DNA of 64,000 nucleotides from Herbidospora solisilvae (GTDB lineage Bacteria > Actinomycetota > Actinomycetes > Streptosporangiales > Streptosporangiaceae). This document shows, in pieces, positions 60,178 through 64,000 of the stretch. Below the pieces are notes generated by a model. The model made no database searches. It was not told where the DNA came from and worked only from the letters and a program-made list of their open reading frames with translations. The stretch spans positions 62,001 through 126,000 of the forward strand of contig NZ_WXEW01000004.1 of NCBI RefSeq assembly GCF_009901565.1. The letters are read 5' to 3'. A program made the position numbers and the translations under genes. Within the stretch, counting starts at the first letter, position 1. Each line of letters opens with the position of its first letter.

Positions 60178-60203
60178 AACAGTGGACGAATCGCCCGTAT
60201 TCC
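60178..60203 (-). promoter_or_regulatory. SigR-type promoter of dps
   Basis: On the minus strand, GGAAT (60203–60199), 18 bases, GTT (60180–60178): an exact match to the Streptomyces sigma-R consensus GGAAT-N18-GTT. A start near 60170 would give a short leader to the ATG at 60135. Suggests thiol-oxidative stress control. Confidence 0.6.
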
Positions 60204-60208
60204 CTGGT

Positions 60209-60234
60209 TGACAGTGTCATCGTGACAGTGTCAC
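60209..60234. promoter_or_regulatory. Tandem MerR-type palindromes upstream of merR
   Basis: TGACA-G-TGTCA at 60209–60219 and GTGACA-G-TGTCAC at 60222–60234, two copies of the same palindrome 13 bp apart, between the dps promoter and the merR ATG at 60244. TTGACA at 60208–60213 overlaps the first copy, so autoregulation by MerR is likely. Confidence 0.6.
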
Positions 60235-60243
60235 TGTGGAGGT

Positions 60244-61131
60244 ATGGACGAGACCTGGACCATCGCCGAACTGGCCGAGCGCGCGACCGCCGCGCTCGCC
60301 GGGCTGGCGCCTGCCAACGGCCGGGTCAGCGACGTGCCGAACGAACGCCTGATCCGCTACTACACGACGATCGGCCTCCTCGACCCGCCTCTCGCCCGGC
60401 GCGGCCGGATCGCCCTCTACGGCCGACGGCACCTGTTGCAGCTCGTGGCGGTCAAGCGCCGCCAGGCCGAGGGCGCGTCCAACGCGGCCATCCAGCGTGA
60501 ACTCCTCGGCGCGACCGACGACCACCTCGCCGCCCTGGCGGGCGGCCGCGCGACCTCCCTGAGCACCCACGACGCCGGAAGACCCAGAGGCACCAGGCCC
60601 ACGCCGGACATGAGCGACCTTGCCGCGCTCCCGGGCAACGGGGCCGGAAGACCTCCGGGCACCGGGCCGGACCGGGGCGACCGTGCCACACCCCCCGGCA
60701 ACGCCAAAAGACCTCCGGGCACCGGGCCCGCGCCGGAGGAGGGAGACCCGGCCACACTCCCGGCCAACGGCTCCATTCATCCGGGCGACGCCGGGAGTCT
60801 CGCGGGCGACGTGCCCGCCCGTGGCAGCCGGGAATCCGAAAGGACCGCCGTCGGCGAGGTCGGCGGGCGGACGGGCCTGGCTCCGAACCACCCGCCGGCC
60901 CGGCAGGCCCCCATGGAATCCCGGCCCCGGTTCTGGGCCACCCCGCCCCTCCCACCGCCGCCTCGCCCGAGCTTCCCGCCCGTGTTCCACGGCGTCAGCC
61001 TGACCCCGGAGGCGGCTCTGCTGCTCTCCCGCCCGCTCACCGACGACGAACACGCGGCCGTCACCGTGGCCGCGCAGCCGTTGATCGACCTCCTGACCGA
61101 GCTCGGTTTCACCGAAGGGATCCCGTCATGA
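60244..61131 (+). CDS. MerR-family regulator with long repetitive linker
   Basis: A 295-aa protein. The MerR helix-turn-helix (about 5–85) includes RLIRYYTTIGLLDPP and RRHLLQLVAVKRRQAEG. A long Pro/Gly-rich linker (about 100–245) contains imperfect repeats built on RPPGTGP and LPGNG. A conserved helical C terminus (FHGVSLTPEAALLLSRPLTDDE...) follows. It overlaps the VIT/vWA gene by four bases and two matching palindromes lie at its start, so it probably autoregulates. Confidence 0.87.
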   Translation: MDETWTIAELAERATAALAGLAPANGRVSDVPNERLIRYYTTIGLLDPPLARRGRIALYGRRHLLQLVAVKRRQAEGASNAAIQRELLGATDDHLAALAGGRATSLSTHDAGRPRGTRPTPDMSDLAALPGNGAGRPPGTGPDRGDRATPPGNAKRPPGTGPAPEEGDPATLPANGSIHPGDAGSLAGDVPARGSRESERTAVGEVGGRTGLAPNHPPARQAPMESRPRFWATPPLPPPPRPSFPPVFHGVSLTPEAALLLSRPLTDDEHAAVTVAAQPLIDLLTELGFTEGIPS

Positions 61132-63509
61132 CCGTTCCCATCACGCCGATCAGGCCCGATGAGGTGCTGCCGGTTCCCGACGCGGGGTTCGGCGCCCTGG
61201 AGACCGAGAAGGGCAACCTGCCCCTGGAGTCGGTCGACGTCCGGGCCTCCATCTCGGCCCTCACCGCCGGGGTCGCGGTCGTGCAGGGGTTCCGCAACCC
61301 GCACGACGTGCCGCTCGAGGCGACCTACGTCTTCCCGTTGCCGCCGCGCGCGGCCGTCACCGCCTTCCGCATGGAGGCCGACGGCCACGTCGTCGAGGGC
61401 GTGCTGAAGGAGCGTGGCCAGGCGCGGGCCGACTACACCCGCGCCCTCCAGGAGGGCAGGCGGGCCGCCATCGCCGAGGAGGACCGGCCCGACGTCTTCG
61501 CCATCAGGGTCGGCAACATCGTGCCGGGCGAGCGGGTGACCGTCCACCTCGACCTGAGCCAGCCCCTGCCCTACGAGGACGGCGCGGCCGAGTTCCGCTT
61601 CCCGCTGGTCGTGGCCCCGCGCTACATTCCTGGCGCGCCCCTCGACGGCGAGCCCGCCGGGCCCGGCGTCGAGCCCGACACCGACGCGGTCCCCGACGCC
61701 TCCCGGATCACGCCGCCGGTGCTGCTGCCCGGCTTCCCGAGCCCGGTCCGCCTCGGCCTGAGCGTGACCGTCGACCCGGCCGGGCTCGACATCACCGAGA
61801 TCCAGAGCAGCCTGCACGACGTCGACCGCGAGGGCGACACCCTCACGGTCCGGCCGGGCGAGCGGCTCGACCGCGACTTCATCCTCCGGTTCCGCTACGC
61901 CGCCTCGACCTCCCTCACGCTCACCCCCGACGCCGAGGGCGAGGAGGGCACCTTCGCGCTGACCGTCCTGCCACCCGACGTGGCGGAGCGGCGCACGCCG
62001 CGCGACGTGGTGCTGCTGCTCGACCGGTCGGGCAGCATGTCGGGCTGGAAGATGGTCGCCGCCCGCCGGGCCGCCGCCCGGATCGTCGACACCCTCACCG
62101 CCAATGACCGGTTCGCGGTGATCTCGTTCGACCACGTCGTCGAGCAACCGTTCCCCGGCCTGGAGAAGGCGGGCGACCGCACCCGCTACCGCGCGGTCGA
62201 GCACCTGGCCCGCCTGGAGGCCCGGGGCGGCACCGAGATGCTCCGGCCGCTGGAGACCGCGCTCGACCTGCTGGCCGACCCCGGCCGCGACCGGGTGCTG
62301 GTCATGGTCACCGACGGCCAGGTCGGCAACGAGGACCAGATCATCGAGCGCGTCGGCGCGCGGCTCACCGGCGACGTCCGGGTCCACACGGTCGGCATCG
62401 ACCAGGCGGTCAACGCCGGTTTCCTGGGCCGCCTGGCGCTGCTCGGCGGCGGCCGCTGCGAGCTGGTCGAGTCGGAGGACCGCCTCGACGCCGCGATGGA
62501 GCACATCCACCGCCGCATCGGCGCGCCCCTGGTCACCGACGTGACCCTCCACCCCGAGGGCCTGACCGTCTCCGGCGTCACCCACGTCGGCTCGGTGTTC
62601 CCGGGGGTCCCGCTCACCGCTTTCGGCCGCTACCGGGCGGCGTCCGGACAGGCCTCGATCTCGGTACGCGGCCAGGCGGCCACCCCCTGGTCCGAGACCG
62701 TGACCGGGCGGGAGAGCGCCAACCCGGCCGTCCGCGCGATCTGGGCGCGCGCCGAGCTGCGGCGGCTGGAGGACAGGTACACGATCGGCGAGCACACCCT
62801 GGAGAAGCGCATCGTCGAGACGTCGCTGGCGTTCGGGGTGCTCTGCCGGTTCACCGCGTTCGTGGCGGTCGACGAGCGGGTGGTCGGCGACGGCCCGCCC
62901 GTCCACCAGGTGATCCAGCCGGTGGAGACCCCGGCGGGCTGGGAGGCGGCCACGCCCGTCCAGCTGACCGCCGCCGGTGGCGTGATGCCGATGATGGCCC
63001 AGGCCAGTCTGGGGTTCAGCGCCCCGGCCGTGCCGCCCGCCGCACCCGGCGGCCCTCCGCCGATGCCGGCGCCGATGTCCCCGCCCATGTCCCCGCCGAT
63101 GCCGCGCTCGGCCCCCGCGCCGAAGGCCGCGGGCAGGCTGCGCCGGGCGTTCGGCGGCGGAGGTGGCGGCGGAATGGACCGCATGATGCCCCACCCGGGC
63201 CGGGAGCAGGCGCCGCAGACCGACCTGAGCGGCATCGTCCCGCTGCTGGAGGGCGAGCTGACCCGGCTGGCCCAGGCGAAGGGGCGGCCCGACGACGAGC
63301 GCCGCCGCTACCTGGCCGACCTGGCCAGCCGGTTGCGGGTGGCCGCTCAGATGGTCGGCGGGCACCACGAGCTGACCGCGCTGGCCAGCGAGCTCGAATG
63401 GGCCGAACGGGCCGACTTCGACCTCGCGCGCGGCTGGGCCAAGACCGAGGAGCTGCTGACCCGGCTGACGGGCGGCGCCCCGGAGCCGAAGCCCTTCTGG
63501 AAGCGCTGA
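61128..63509 (+). CDS. VIT-domain and von Willebrand A protein
   Basis: A 793-aa protein. The VIT domain (about 15–150) has LPLESVDVRASISALTAGVAVVQGF and EATYVFPLPPRAAVTAF. The vWA domain (about 293–460) has a complete MIDAS: DRSGSMS (298–304), the Thr in GGTEM and VTDGQVG. A Pro/Met-rich linker, a Gly run and a helical tail follow. Bacterial VIT–vWA proteins are poorly understood; those described are surface or envelope-stress related. Translationally coupled to merR. Confidence 0.88.
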   Translation: MTVPITPIRPDEVLPVPDAGFGALETEKGNLPLESVDVRASISALTAGVAVVQGFRNPHDVPLEATYVFPLPPRAAVTAFRMEADGHVVEGVLKERGQARADYTRALQEGRRAAIAEEDRPDVFAIRVGNIVPGERVTVHLDLSQPLPYEDGAAEFRFPLVVAPRYIPGAPLDGEPAGPGVEPDTDAVPDASRITPPVLLPGFPSPVRLGLSVTVDPAGLDITEIQSSLHDVDREGDTLTVRPGERLDRDFILRFRYAASTSLTLTPDAEGEEGTFALTVLPPDVAERRTPRDVVLLLDRSGSMSGWKMVAARRAAARIVDTLTANDRFAVISFDHVVEQPFPGLEKAGDRTRYRAVEHLARLEARGGTEMLRPLETALDLLADPGRDRVLVMVTDGQVGNEDQIIERVGARLTGDVRVHTVGIDQAVNAGFLGRLALLGGGRCELVESEDRLDAAMEHIHRRIGAPLVTDVTLHPEGLTVSGVTHVGSVFPGVPLTAFGRYRAASGQASISVRGQAATPWSETVTGRESANPAVRAIWARAELRRLEDRYTIGEHTLEKRIVETSLAFGVLCRFTAFVAVDERVVGDGPPVHQVIQPVETPAGWEAATPVQLTAAGGVMPMMAQASLGFSAPAVPPAAPGGPPPMPAPMSPPMSPPMPRSAPAPKAAGRLRRAFGGGGGGGMDRMMPHPGREQAPQTDLSGIVPLLEGELTRLAQAKGRPDDERRRYLADLASRLRVAAQMVGGHHELTALASELEWAERADFDLARGWAKTEELLTRLTGGAPEPKPFWKR

Positions 63510-63515
63510 GCACGA

Positions 63516-63551
63516 TAAAGGGCCCGGACTTGACGAAGCCCGGGCCCTTTA
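63516..63551. terminator. Bidirectional terminator after the VIT/vWA gene
   Basis: TAAAGGGCCCGG (63516–63527) pairs with CCGGGCCCTTTA (63540–63551) around a 12-base loop that can itself pair. It separates the convergent VIT/vWA and PlsC-type genes. Confidence 0.85.
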
Positions 63552-63560
63552 CAACGTAGA

Positions 63561-64000
63561 TCACTGGTTCTCTTTAGCCGCCTTCGCGGCGCGGACCATC
63601 TCGACCTTCGCGCTGGCCGCGTACTTGTCGACGTATTCCTGACCGGAGAGTTCCATGAGGGCGTACATGATCTCGTCGGTGACCGCCCGCAGCACGTGGA
63701 AGTCGTTCTCCATCCCGTAGTAACGGGAGAAGTCGAGCGGCTTGCCGTAGCGGACGCCGGGACGGATGCCGAGCTTGGGGATGAGCCGGCCGGGCGGCAT
63801 CATCTCGAAGGTGTTGACCATCGCCCACGGGATGACCGGCGCCCGGGACTCCAGGGCAAGCCGGGCCACGCCGGTCTTGCCCTTGTAGAGGCGGCCGTCG
63901 GGCGAGCGGGTGCCTTCGGGGTAGATGCCCAGCACGTTGTCTTCGCGCAGCACCCGCAGGCCGGTGTTGAGCGCGGCCTCACTGGCCTTGCCGCCCGACC
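63561..64000 (-). CDS. PlsC-type lysophospholipid acyltransferase, C-terminal part
   Basis: C-terminal ~146 codons of a glycerol-3-phosphate/lysophosphatidate acyltransferase; the N terminus lies beyond the right edge. Visible are GIYPEGTRSPDG, the acyltransferase block with EGTR, then GVARLALESRAPVIPWAM. It makes phosphatidic acid or a related lipid at the membrane. The frame is open to the end of the window, and the residues upstream of the Met codon near 63953 are also coding (GGKASEAALNTGLRVLRE). Confidence 0.9.
   Translation of the reverse strand, partial: SGGKASEAALNTGLRVLREDNVLGIYPEGTRSPDGRLYKGKTGVARLALESRAPVIPWAMVNTFEMMPPGRLIPKLGIRPGVRYGKPLDFSRYYGMENDFHVLRAVTDEIMYALMELSGQEYVDKYAASAKVEMVRAAKAAKENQ

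Noticed and set aside
60777-63368. An 863-codon minus-strand open frame opposite the VIT/vWA gene
   Set aside because: Antisense shadow of a GC-rich gene; VIT and MIDAS motifs are on the plus strand.

Overview
The window looks like chromosomal DNA from a high-GC, sporulating-lineage actinomycete. A member of the Streptosporangiaceae or a close relative is my best guess. The evidence is strong GC bias with heavy GTG/TTG start use, an intact BldD, an mIHF-type nucleoid protein, and the gene order rpoZ–gmk–mihF–pyr–bldD that is conserved around bldD in Streptomyces. I see no rRNA, tRNA, CRISPR array, insertion sequence, attachment site or replication origin. This is mostly core and catabolic chromosome with accessory genes toward the right end.

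Layout. (1) 1–10957, minus strand: the pyrimidine operon pyrR-pyrB-pyrC-carA-carB-pyrK-pyrD-pyrF, then mihF, gmk and the 5' end of rpoZ. A PyrR-type RNA hairpin lies in the pyrR leader. The 378-bp gap 10958–11335 holds the divergent pyrR/bldD control region. (2) 11336–18571: bldD, a DUF3040 membrane protein, arginine deiminase plus a tandem universal stress protein, an HxlR-controlled FMN reductase, a HEPN-domain gene behind a LexA-type promoter, an L,D-transpeptidase, a YbaK-type deacylase, a GNAT enzyme, and a 43-residue peptide with a double-glycine leader. The 350-bp gap 16004–16353 holds the SOS-like promoter, a long leader and a terminator. (3) 18576–27241: metF, a polyprenyl synthase, thiE, an Rv2175c-like DNA-binding protein, a ferredoxin-reductase-like flavoprotein, a TPP riboswitch driving thiO-thiS-thiG, and a PASTA Ser/Thr kinase.

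(4) 27256–34927, minus strand: one tightly overlapping purine-catabolism operon (OHCU decarboxylase, HIU hydrolase, uricase, two of three xanthine-dehydrogenase-type subunits, an 8-oxoguanine/guanine-type deaminase, glycerate kinase, allantoinase, allantoicase). It takes urate to ureidoglycolate and feeds on to glycerate; the molybdenum subunit is not here. (5) 35056–43653: endonuclease IV, a LytTR regulator, a molybdopterin oxidoreductase, DAHP synthase preceded by a leader peptide with consecutive Phe-Trp-Tyr codons and a terminator hairpin, an MFS transporter, ThiI, a NarL-type two-component pair and an MHYT membrane sensor. (6) 43681–49761: a phosphofructokinase with PPi-type signature residues divergent from glycerol kinase across a DasR-like box, a large membrane protein ending in a periplasmic-binding-protein domain, and a beta-propeller lactonase.

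(7) 49850–54404: a MarR–GNAT fusion followed by an ssu/tau-like sulfonate operon (monooxygenase, permease, lipoprotein, ATPase). (8) 54507–64000: a PhoX-like protein, a large KAP-family NTPase with an N-terminal domain resembling a catalytically dead caspase fold, an ankyrin protein, a Dps with a SigR-type promoter divergent from a MerR–VIT/vWA pair, and a truncated PlsC-type acyltransferase.

The most unusual signals are the Phe-Trp-Tyr attenuator of the DAHP synthase gene, the two LexA-type boxes on the HEPN gene, the orphan double-glycine peptide, the two large multidomain membrane proteins (46265–48811 and 55639–58464), and the Dps/MerR/VIT-vWA locus.
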